Assembly: GCA_002104985.1 (NCBI GenBank)
Contig: MCGO01000009.1
Coordinates: forward strand, 310,001 to 374,000
Direction: 5' to 3'
Length of the DNA: 64,000 nt
Origin: Rhizoclosmatium globosum
Lineage: Eukaryota > Chytridiomycota > Chytridiomycetes > Chytridiales > Chytriomycetaceae
Shown here: piece by piece, positions 23,239-33,026 of the stretch
How the letters are laid out: each line of letters opens with the position of its first letter
Position numbering within the stretch: position 1 is the first letter of the stretch
Notes under the pieces: generated by a model
Told to the model about the DNA's origin: nothing
The model's database searches: none
Seen by the model: the letters and a program-made list of their open reading frames with translations, nothing else
Translations under genes and position numbers: made by a program

Positions 23239-24693
23239 ATGCTCTTCTCCCGAAAACTCCTACATACTCGATGGAAGCTGTCTCCATCCCTCTTTACGAG
23301 TATCAGCAGTCTTTTGCTAGCTTCTATGTATATTGCTCTGTTTTGGTTCAGTATGGATGATGTAGAGCCAGTGAAAACGGAGGAAGTGAATCTTCCCATC
23401 AAGGCCTCATCAATCCAACCAGTCGCGCTTCCTTCTGAAAAAGCTTCAAAACCCGAGTCAAACTTATTCGGAAATCTATCGCTGAAGGTATTCAAATAAT
23501 CACTCCACTAAGCAGTTGTAAACACCACTTTGACAGATCACAACCAGCGATCCATCTTGCCAACGCTTTCTCGATCGCGCCGCCTCACCTGGATCGTACT
23601 TTCTGACTCCAAACGACAGAAACTCAACAAATACATCATTAATATCTCCTCAAATTCCAAAGCAAATATTCTTTCTCCACTACAACAACGAGCTCCAACA
23701 ACCACGCCGGCTTTGCTCAATAGAGTCTGCCGCACGACAGAACCCGGATCATCGAATCATTATTTACGCAAAGAGGAAAAACACATTTGAAACCAAAATC
23801 AAAAAATGGCGAAAAAACGCCGGGTTAGACCGTCGACTGGTTGTAAAGGAGTTGAAGTGGGGTGATGCTATGGTGGACACGCCATTATTTGAATGGTGGA
23901 AAGAAAGGAAGTGGGCTCGATCAAAGTGGCCTGAGCAGAATTTGGGTAACGCTTTTCGACTTGGCATGCTGTGGAAGTAAGGACCATCCTGTCTTTAACA
24001 GGAAACTGATTTTCAAATCTTTCAGGTTCGGAGGGGTTTATTCGGATCTGGATATTATCAGCGTCAATCCCGTCAAGGAGTTGGGGCGAACAGTGGCCAG
24101 ACAGGACAAGAAAAATACCAATAATGCTTTCTTCAGCGTCGAGCCTCGTGATCCATTTATTTGGGAGATTATGAAACAGTTCGTGAGAGGGTTTCGAGGC
24201 GATAAATGGTATCGTCAAGACTCAAAACTAGAGACTGACTAAAACAGATTATGATTTTTAGGGGGCACAACGGACCTGCGGCTGTTACAAGGTGATTATC
24301 AATTCATTTTGTGTGGTGTCTAAAACGTTTTCATGTAGAACTCTCCGCAAGTGCAAGATTCCAGAATGTCAGAGCATTGAACTCGCAGATCCGATGCGGT
24401 TTTTTCCATTCAACTATACTAGTGCCATAGATCAAACATATTGGGACGATTCGTGTGAGATGATGGGCCGAATCGCTGATGAGTGAGTTGAGTTTCTACA
24501 TCATTATGCAGCTAAAATCGATTACAAAAGGTCGATAGGAGTGCACTATTGGGATAAACGTCTCAAAAATATACAGGATCTTCGAAAGACCTCTATTCTA
24601 AGAATAATAATGATATCGCACTGTCCAGTACTCGTCAACACATTTTCCCATAAAGAGCTGGGGATGCGAACCGATGACTCTATGAAGAAATAA
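23239..24693 (+). CDS. Glycosyltransferase paralogue 3, six exons
   Basis: Start ATG 23239 (MLFSRKLLHTRW); introns 23488-23536, 23977-24025, 24209-24261, 24292-24338 and 24483-24530, the most introns of the array. Joined protein reads PKQIFFLHYNNELQQPRRLC, QNLGNAFRLGMLWKFGGVYSDLD (DLD retained, but Ser replaces the usual Met/Leu before it), NTNNAFFSVEPRD and GDKWGHNGPAAVTR. The usual Cys-rich loop after TR is shorter (LRKCKIPECQS). All exons join in frame; about 400 residues with an N-terminal anchor. Confidence 0.82.
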
Positions 24694-24746
24694 ATGGTTG
24701 GGGATCTGCTAATTTTACAAGCTTGCGCTTATCAATAATTCTCACA

Positions 24747-25922
24747 ATGTTTCTCATTCGACTTCCCCCAGCATATCCAGCACAAACACGCAAATTACCT
24801 CGAAGAAGACTAATCTTCCAAGCATCTGTATTCCTGATTGTCACTATTCTCCTCTTCCTCCAGCTAAGAGGCAGACTGACCCCCTTGTCAAAGCGACCAA
24901 CGAAACACGAAACCTTCCTTCGTAACATTCTTCAATCAACGTCAATACCTGAAACATGCAAGAAATTTATTGACCATAGTGTACTCACACTCTCCTCATT
25001 GCCAAACAAACCTTCATCAAAAGTACCCAAAATCGCACACTTTATCCACTACAACCAACACCTCCAAAACCCAAAATACCTCTGCGCAATATCATCTTTC
25101 GCTGCAAAGAATCCAAAGCACGAAATCCGCGTCCACGTAACAAACCGGTCAAACTTCATCGCCGAAACCCCGTCCAACTTGTTTACCCCCAACACACGTA
25201 TTCTCGAAACTTCATACACAGAAGTATTCGAAGGAACACCGTTGGAAGCGTGGCAGACGGATGCAGGAACGAAAGGGAAATGGATCGCGCAAAACCTTGG
25301 AAACGCGCTTCGTCTCGCATTGTTGTATCGATATGGAGGTGTTTATATGGATCTGGATATTATTAGTATCAATCCGGTGCCCCCAGGACGGTTTGTTGCT
25401 TTCCAAGACGGGAACTCACTGAACAATGCGTTTCTGGCGTTTGAAAAAGAGGATCCTATCGTGTGGTGGATGATGGAGGAGTTTGTTTCAGGGTTTCGAG
25501 GTGATATATGGGGCCGGAATGGACCTGAAGTAGTTACGAGGACGTGGAAAAAGTATTGTGCAGGTAAGGAGAAGAACGACGAGTGTGACGGGGTTCAAAT
25601 TCTTCCGAAGGAAGCTGTGTATCCATTTGGATATAAACGAAAACATCTAATGTTTGAATCTTGGGATGGCTTTTGCGAGGATATGGAGGCGATGAGTCGG
25701 CAATCTGTGGGGTTACATTGGTGGAATCGCAGGGCAAAGGAGGTTGAGGTGATGTCAAATCGAAGCGTATTGGCCATAGTCATGCAAGCACATTGTCCAG
25801 CGTTGTTTGAGGAGCTTTCTGAGGGCGATTTGGGAATTGATGCGAATGCTGTTTTGGGTGCAGCAAAACTCACAGCTGAAGATCCAGAACTAATGAGGCC
25901 AAAACAAAAGAATCGAGTTTGA
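24747..25922 (+). CDS. Glycosyltransferase paralogue 4, intronless
   Basis: 391 residues in one uninterrupted exon, start ATG 24747 (MFLIRLPPAYPAQTRK). The anchor is LIFQASVFLIVTILLFLQL. Motifs: VPKIAHFIHYNQHLQNPKYL, QNLGNALRLALLYRYGGVYM then DLD, LNNAFLAFEKED, GRNGPEVVTRTWKKYC and SVGLHWWNRR. Introns present at the corresponding positions in paralogues 2 and 3 are all absent, which suggests retroposition or cDNA-mediated intron loss. Confidence 0.9.
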   Translation: MFLIRLPPAYPAQTRKLPRRRLIFQASVFLIVTILLFLQLRGRLTPLSKRPTKHETFLRNILQSTSIPETCKKFIDHSVLTLSSLPNKPSSKVPKIAHFIHYNQHLQNPKYLCAISSFAAKNPKHEIRVHVTNRSNFIAETPSNLFTPNTRILETSYTEVFEGTPLEAWQTDAGTKGKWIAQNLGNALRLALLYRYGGVYMDLDIISINPVPPGRFVAFQDGNSLNNAFLAFEKEDPIVWWMMEEFVSGFRGDIWGRNGPEVVTRTWKKYCAGKEKNDECDGVQILPKEAVYPFGYKRKHLMFESWDGFCEDMEAMSRQSVGLHWWNRRAKEVEVMSNRSVLAIVMQAHCPALFEELSEGDLGIDANAVLGAAKLTAEDPELMRPKQKNRV

Positions 25923-26029
25923 AAATAAAATTGTTGTTGTCGCCAAAGCACTTGTAATTGTTTTGAGCGGAACCTGTCAAAGTTCCGCACCCCAAACCAA
26001 TCCTCAACTTTAGCTTCTATACTCCGCTT

Positions 26030-27285
26030 ATGCAGGCTCTATCTGATTCTATTTGTCTCAGGAAATGGGTTCCGACCAAGTTCCACAGTAAGAGGCTGCC
26101 GCGCCACAGAATCATTGTTGTCATCATTCTGGTTGCACTCGCCACAGGCCTATATTTCATAAGCATTGCACTACAGCCACCTTCTATAAATTCGGACTCT
26201 GGACTTGAATCGCACCACGTAATCGCACAGCCTTCTCCAACTTTACCTATGCCATCGAAACGGACTTATCAGGACAAATGCACCCACTTTCTGAACCACA
26301 CTTCTTCCCTCACAAGCAATCACTATCTCAACGCAAAGCACAAAGTCCAAATCCCTGAACCTCTGTTCAACCCGTCCATACCAAAAACAATACACTTTCT
26401 TCACTACAACAAAAACCTGGAGAACCCAAAATATCTGTGTGCAATTGAATCAGCTGCAGCAAAAAATCCTTTACATAACGTCATCATTCACGTCATGAAC
26501 ACAACATCATTTTCACTCTCACTTCAGCTTTGGCGCAGCAACCTTCCAACCAACCTCTCAGACCGTATCAACGTCATTGAAATTAACTGGGGAACCACTT
26601 TCCGAGGCACACCGTTCGAAAGTTGGTTCAACAGGCAGGAATACGTGAAGTCCAAATGGATAGAACAGAACCTTGGAAACGCTTTCCGTCTCGCGCATCT
26701 CTGGAAACACGGAGGCGTATATCTAGACCTGGATATTGTTAGCATCAATCCAGTCTCAGGAATGGGTCGGAGCGTTGGTATGCAAGATTCTAAAAGGCTG
26801 AACAATGCTTACCTGAGCTTCCCGAGCGGTGATGCATTTTTAGAAGAAGCGATGCACGAGTTTGTGTCGGGGTGGAGAGGTTATCGGTGGGGACATCAAG
26901 GGCCTGAGCTTGTTACTCGGGTATTCAACAAGACCTGTAATGGAATCAACTGGACGATCGACAGCGAGATATTTGCGATGGGTTGAATATCGCACCTACT
27001 GTGAGGTTCTTTCCAGTAAAGTATGGAGAGCGGGCGTGGCTCTTTGATCCTTGGTACCAGCAGTGTGATTTGTTGGCCAAGTTTGCTGATGAGAGTATTG
27101 GATTGCATTGGTGGAATAAGCGCACTGCAGGAGCCAAAGTCTCGAATGAGACGGCAGTTGCGATTGTGATGAAGCGTGTATGTCCTGCCGTCTTTTCCGT
27201 GTTCTCGGAAGATGAATTGGGAATTGGAGCTGGCGGCGTGATTGGGGCACTTGAGTATCTGAAACAGGAAAAGACAAAGTTCTGA
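26030..27285 (+). CDS. Glycosyltransferase paralogue 5, intronless, one frame break
   Basis: Start ATG 26030 (MQALSDSICLRKW). Anchor at RIIVVIILVALATGLYFIS. Motifs: PKTIHFLHYNKNLENPKYLC, QNLGNAFRLAHLWKHGGVYL then DLD, LNNAYLSFPSGDAF, WGHQGPELVTRVFNKTC. One base is missing between 26940 and 26972: the frame carrying NWTIDSE must shift to continue as ICDGLNIAPTVRFFPVKYGE and run to the TGA at 27285. As written translation ends at 26986. No introns. Either a consensus error or a young pseudogene. Confidence 0.8.
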
Positions 27286-27363
27286 TTCAGCAATACATCT
27301 TTCTCCATTTTTCTTGGCGTTGTGCTTGTGAACAAAAATTCCATTAACATTGTTCCACTGCAC

Positions 27364-28628
27364 ATGAAGAAGATCACCATTGCTGCTCCGTCTCAATCGA
27401 TGATGCTTCCAACACCAAGAAAGATCAAAGCGCTTCACCTTCTTTTGGCAGCGGCAACTTTGATGTCGCTCTTCTCAATTGTGTCGTTGCTGTCACTGCC
27501 GCCACAAGTTGATACTTCACTGGCAGCCGCCGCCACTTCAATCAGAGCAAAGTTTGATCTTGTTCTGAAGTGCGATCACTACATCGACAGGGCCTCCCAC
27601 CCGTCAACCTTCCTCCTAAACGCAACCTCAACATCAAACATCAAGCGACCCTCATCACAAACCGCCTCTATACCCAAAAACATCTTCTTTGTTCATTACA
27701 ACGACCACCTGCAGAACCCAAAGTATCTCTGTGCGATCGAATCTGCCGCACGCCAAAACCCTTCACACATGATCACCATCCACGCTGCAAACCACTGGAC
27801 CTTTGTAAAAGCAATCGGAAAGTGGAAAGCGGCGCTTCCGAGTCATATGCAGAACCGAATCCGTGTCGTATCTCTAAATTGGGAACAAGCGATGACAAAT
27901 ACTCCACTTGAGCTGTGGTTCAAAGAAGAACGTTACAAGGAATCAAAATGGATTGAACAGAACCTCGGGAACGCATACCGTCTTGCTGTGCTCTACAAAT
28001 CGGGTGGCGTGTACTTCGATCTTGATATTCTCTCGGTCAACCCAGTTGGTGGAATGGGACGGTCAATCGTCATGCAAGATTCTACGCGGATGAATAATGC
28101 ATTTTTTAGTATGCAGAAGCGAGACCCGTTTGTGTGGAAGCTGATGGAAGAGTTTGTCGGTACATTCCAAGGATATACATGGGGTGAGTTTCGGTCTTTG
28201 TGTTATTTTACCTATTTACGATGCTCAACTTTATATCTGAAGGTTATAACGGTCCAGACATGGTCACACGGACTTACACCAAAACCTGTGGTGCATCAGA
28301 ACCTCATAATTCTTGCGAGGGTTTACACGTTGCGCCTCTCGCCAGAATGTTTCCCATTCAATACGAACAACGAGGAGACTTATATGATCTCTTCAACGCA
28401 CAGTGCGACAATGCTGTGAAATTTGCAGATGAAGCCATCGGAGTCCACTACTGGAACAAACGTACACAACATACTGGAATCGGAGATAAGACCTTGCTAG
28501 GTGTTATGATGCAATTGGCTTGTCCCGTTGTTTTTGAGACTTTTGGAGGGAATCAACTTGGAGTCAATGAAAATGGAATTGTTGGTAGTGCTGAGTATTA
28601 CCGTGTCGAGAAACAAGATTGGCTATAG
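27364..28628 (+). CDS. Glycosyltransferase paralogue 6, two exons
   Basis: Start ATG 27364 (MKKITIAAPSQS). One intron, 28184-28242, splits the codon in TWG-YNGPDMVTR. Anchor at ALHLLLAAATLMSLFSIVSL. Motifs: PKNIFFVHYNDHLQNPKYLC, QNLGNAYRLAVLYKSGGVYF then DLD, MNNAFFSMQKRDPFVW, DEAIGVHYWNKR. Ends ...YYRVEKQDWL, 36 bp before the end of the convergent F-box gene. Most similar to paralogue 7 by eye, including intron position. Confidence 0.9.
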
Positions 28629-28664
28629 AATAAATCGAATCGGTAAATGTATAGGGTATCTATT

Positions 28665-30070
28665 CTAGTTTGCCTGCAAAATATCAACAACACCCAGAGC
28701 GCAACATTGTTCACTTGTCTCTGCATCCGTCAACTTGAAATTCTTTCTGCGGCGATACTTTTCTATATGCTCTTCGTTACAACTCCAACGATCGCACTTT
28801 GTGCAGACTTGCTTTGTGTCTACTTCACAGGTCGGGCACATGATGGACGTGCAAAACAAGCACTTGATCCATCCAGAAACAGGCATACAGTCCCAACAAA
28901 CGTACTTTCCACAATTCTTGAAACAAAACTTTTTGCGAGACGAATGTTCTCTTCCGGTCCAAAGCTCACAGACCTCACATGGACGATTCGTCGTTGCGCA
29001 TTCTCTGCAAAGAATGACATCGCAATCGTCCTGTTGACACGCACATTCTTGAACAATAAGGCCGCATCCTTCGTGCAAGAACACAAAGAATCGGCAACTG
29101 GTTTTCGCATTTGCTACAGTTTCTTTCATGAACAAATCCCCGTTGCTCTTGTACGTCGTGAGGAACGCGCCATTACATCCACATGCAACAGGTTTCACGA
29201 CAACTCTGTGGATTCTCGACAGATGCCAACATGAGTTCACGAAGCTCTTGAATCTCGTAAAAGAAGTGGTCCGCGTCCTTGACATCGAGGTCCACAAAAA
29301 CCAGGTTCTTGAGCATCAGTGGTGGACCTTCCTTGACAAGGTTGAGTAACGTGCGCATATCGAGTGAGAGGAAATACAAAAACACAGCCTCCAAATTATG
29401 GCATTTCGCCAAAAGAGCCGCAACTGTTTCAGGAAGCTGGACTTGGCCGTCCACGTCTGGCGACAAGTCCGTGATTCTATTGAAACAGCCTAGTACCAGA
29501 ACCGGGGCAACAGTCCGCAACATTGGGAACGACCACGTCTCAATTGGATTTCTCCATAAAATCGGAGTATTAATCAATATAGCACGAGTTGTACGATCCA
29601 GGGCCAAAAGGGTGAGGTTCATACGGAATGCTCTTTTTACGGCATTCTTGAGTGGCCTCGGTTTATTACCGTCTTCATCGTCCTCATCGTCATCGTAGTC
29701 TTCATTCATCGTCGTCGTCTTCGCCGTTTGAATGGCACTCAAGAAAGACTTGGATGAGACTCTCTGTGGGCAAAGCAGCTGTCAAAGAGGGCAGTGGAAT
29801 GAGATCAGTGACAGATCCAGGCGGTATAATATTATAAGCTTCCTGATCAGAGACAGTGCGATCAAGTTCAGTTGGAGGTGCTTTGGGGGTGCGTGTGCAG
29901 GATTCGGTGGCAACCTGAGAAGATCAACTCAATAAGTGTCGTTAAAATCAAAAGAGTCCGCTCACTGAAACAAATGAAACCCGGGTCTCGGTGCGGATGG
30001 TCGTTACAACTTGTCCATTCACAATCGACTTGGTTGTCGTGACTGTTGTTGTGGTTCTCTTGACGGCCAT
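28665..30070 (-). CDS. F-box-like protein with C-terminal Cys-rich domain, one frame break
   Basis: Start ATG 30070 (MAVKRTTTTVTTT). Intron 29915-29965 is clear; a probable intron 29098-29182 joins RETCC to CRFFVFLHEGCG in frame. An F-box-like segment (PLPSLTAALPTESLIQVFLEC) precedes an Asp-rich tract, then KRAFRMNLTLLALDRTTRAI, ILWRNP and leucine-rich sequence (LEAVFLYFLSLDMRTLLNLV). The C-terminal 130 residues hold about 25 Cys in CxxC-like pairs (CRECATTNRPCEVC, CLFCTSIMCPTC, CTKCDRWSC), suggesting zinc binding. Around 29705-29712, inside a GAC/GAT tract, the frame changes (one base extra or two missing). An SCF-type substrate adaptor is possible; no known combination of these domains comes to mind. 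Confidence 0.6.
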
Positions 30071-31483
30071 CTTAAATCGTTTGTGGGTGAGTGTTTTTCA
30101 GGAACCACTCCTATTCTACCCATTTGTACCAGTTTATACCAGTTTATACCACTAATATCACCAGGAAGTGTACCATTTACCGACGGAAGACTTCCTTTTT
30201 ATTCTGAATGAGTGGATGGGATACAATTCACGTTGATCCATTCGTCCTCAATCTGTTTTGTTTTTCCTGCTTATATCAAGTAAATTGTTTGCTTAAGAAC
30301 GAAATCATATCAATGAGAAAACAGCGGTAGCAAATTGTGGTTGCTATAAAAGAAATCCCTATTTCCTCAGAAATTCCCCTGTGCTTTTCCAGGAGGGGTG
30401 ACAATCCTAATAAATGGTGCGTACAGTGGTCCGGTCTGCCTGGCAAAGTCGTTTTGGTACGTGCACCTGATTTTCTTATCCGCCTCTCAGGTGTGCCCGA
30501 AAACATCGCAAGTACGTGCAGGGTTTTCCGGCCTGCCTGCTTCGAAATAACGTTTGCTTGCACCATATATCCGTTCTGCCTGCCAAGACAAAAGGATTGG
30601 GTGTACCCCAAAATATGATACAAGTTAATTGGAGTGCACGTTGTTTGATGATTGGTTTTCTTCCAACTACTCACTTCAAAGGCACTGCACCATAACTATG
30701 GATACCTGGCTGCCTGTGAAAAATGAGTCGAAGGGCGCACGGTTGTCAAAGTTTTATTGGGTTTGTCACTCCTCCTGCTTTTCCCCCGTCAAAACGCCAA
30801 AACAGGGGGTGGCGAACTGAATCAAAAGCCTCCTTTTTCATGTCACTCGTAATCTCTTTTTCCGGCTCAATTCCCGTACCGGTCCAGCTCAACTTGAAAA
30901 GAGTAAGAAGAAAGAAGGAAAAAGAGAGGGGATTTGGAATATGGATAATAAACCTCAAACGAATTCGTTTTCGGAAATGAAATTTATCCCTTTTGCATCG
31001 CTTAGTAATAGACCAATAGTCAAGGTTCAAAGCAGAACATAGATTCATAAAGGGAGTAAAGGTAAGGCGAAGCAAAGAACATAAGGCAAGAATCATTTTA
31101 TTACTCAACGCAATGATTGCGCCTTAAAATGGTGCAGAATTTGCAGCAGAATTTGCCCATAAATTCGGCCATGGCTGATTGTGATTTGCCCCTCATCGCC
31201 TCACTTAAAACCTCAACTTAGACGTCTTGAGACAATGTCTTCAATTCTTCGTCATGCACAACAATTTAATAACAGTTCGAATGTTTTGAACCTGAAAGTC
31301 TTGGCGACCTCACAACTCCTAGCCAAGATACAATAAAATCAATTAAAGTTTATCACATATTTCGAGATTGTGAACTATTCTAATAATATATAACCTCCAG
31401 TGTCTTGAAGAATTGGAGGCACACAAGCAACTGGAAGTTCACAAGCCCAATTGAAATTCGGAGGATCCAAAAACTTCTCACCA
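30071..31483. other. 1.4-kb stretch without a recognisable gene
   Basis: No supported coding sequence. The longest frames (about 130 codons minus, 94 plus, near 30280-30670) overlap each other, lack good starts and match nothing known. Visible structure: a 10-nt unit AGTTTATACC twice in tandem at 30131-30150, and CTGCCTG at 30436, 30533, 30576 and 30710. It separates glycosyltransferase paralogue 7 from the other six and includes the promoters of the F-box gene and paralogue 7. Confidence 0.5.
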
Positions 31484-32793
31484 ATGAAAGGGACGGACAG
31501 CAAGTCAATGAGTACCTTCAGTCCACCACCAATGGGACTTTCAAGGCGGCGGTTAAAGGTGTTCCAGCTTCTGCTCGCAGTGGCAGTGATTGGAGCACTG
31601 GTCCCACTCTGTTCCGTGTTACTATCTTCGGAGGCAACTTCGCCTGGAGACCCAACCGAGGCAGTTGCGTCTGCGTTCCGAGAAAGGCTGCTGCTTTCAT
31701 CATTGTCAGAGTGGAACCGCACAAACTGCACCCACTTTGTCGATCGTGCCTCAAATCACCTTACAACATACCTCCTTGATGAAACCTCATCTGTCCCTCT
31801 TACGCATCCTTCCCCGCAAGCCGAAGCAATCCCAAAATCAATCTTCTTTCTGCATTTCAACGAACGGTTAAAGAACCCAAAATATCTATGCTCATTGGAG
31901 TCGGCAGCACGCAAGAACCCAAATCACACCATCACAGTACATGCCGCAAATCACAAGACCTTCATCAAATCAATAAGGAAGTGGTCGTCAGCGCTTCCGG
32001 AAGATGTGAAGAGTCGGATTGTAGTCAGTCCTCTTAATTGGGAGGAAACATTTCAAGACACACCGCTTGAATCCTGGTTCCAACAAGGCCTATACAAAGA
32101 GTCTACATGGGTCGAACAAAACCTCGGAAATGGATTCCGACTAGCTCAACTCTACAAATCGGGCGGTGTGTACATGGATTTGGACATTCTGTCAATCAAC
32201 CCTGTTGGTGGCATGGCACGCACCCTCGCAAAGCAAGATTGGGGCATGTTCAACAACGCATTTTTCAGCATGAATAAGACGGATGCATTCGTGTGGCAGT
32301 TGATGGAAGAGTTTGCAGAGTCCTTTAACGGATATAAATGGGGTGAGGTTCTATCAGACCATGAAGTGCTGGGTTTTTTAACAATCGCTCTCAATTCTAG
32401 GATTCAATGGACCAGAAATGGTTATGCGTGCATATAATAGTAACTGCCACCCACCAGGAGCCAATATGTCATTGTATCATTCTTCATGCGATGACCTCAA
32501 CGTTGCCCTGAGCACCTCTTTTTCCCTATTCAATACCAAGATAGAGGCCTCCTTTATGATCCTCTTGAAGCTCAATGCGACGGGCCACAAAACTGGTGGA
32601 TGAAAGTGTTGGAATCCATTATTGGAACAAAGCCACTCAAGGAGTAGGAATTCATGAAGATAGTGTCTTGGGATCTGTGATGCAGCTAGTGTGTCCGACT
32701 TTGTTTCAGACGTTTGGAGGTAAAGCTCTTGGCGTGGATTCAAAAGGGATTTTGGGCCAGGATGTTTATTATAACAGCGAAGTATTCGAATAG
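31484..32793 (+). CDS. Glycosyltransferase paralogue 7, two frame breaks
   Basis: Start ATG 31484 (MKGTDSKSMSTFSPPP); intron 32343-32400 at the same place as in paralogue 6. Anchor at VFQLLLAVAVIGALVPLCSVL. Motifs: PKSIFFLHFNERLKNPKYLC, QNLGNGFRLAQLYKSGGVYM then DLD, FNNAFFSMNKTD, FNGPEMVMRAYNSNC. Two single bases are missing, both in homopolymers: CCC at 32506-32508 (frame of LNVA continues as PEHLFFPIQYQDRG) and GGG at 32582-32584 (continues as ATKLVDESVGIHYWNK). The remainder runs to TAG 32793. It is physically separated from the array by the F-box gene. Confidence 0.8.
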
Positions 32794-33026
32794 ATTTTGG
32801 CATATGGCTAGTAAATAAATATCTGATCATGACCTCTTCTTGTTGTTGGGATTGTGAGTGATTGGGATTTTCGTTTAGACACGTTTAAGAAATTACTGTT
32901 CAACTTTCTTGTGCAAGAATCAAACTTGAACCTTAAACTTGAAGAAGTCGAATTTTATATTCAAGAGGGGGATGAAACAAAGAATTACAATAACTGATTG
33001 AAAACGAAAAACTCGTACGACTGTTT

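Noticed and set aside
30276..30674. 132-codon minus-strand frame and overlapping plus-strand frame 30337-30618
   Set aside because: Starts with GTG or TTG only, no family match, no intron support; both frames overlap each other in gene-poor DNA.
20380..32793. Treating the glycosyltransferases as GT32 Och1-type mannosyltransferases specifically
   Set aside because: The C-terminal GPxxVTR and GxHWWNK blocks match the A4GALT (Gb3 synthase-like) region better than Och1; donor and acceptor sugars cannot be read from the sequence.
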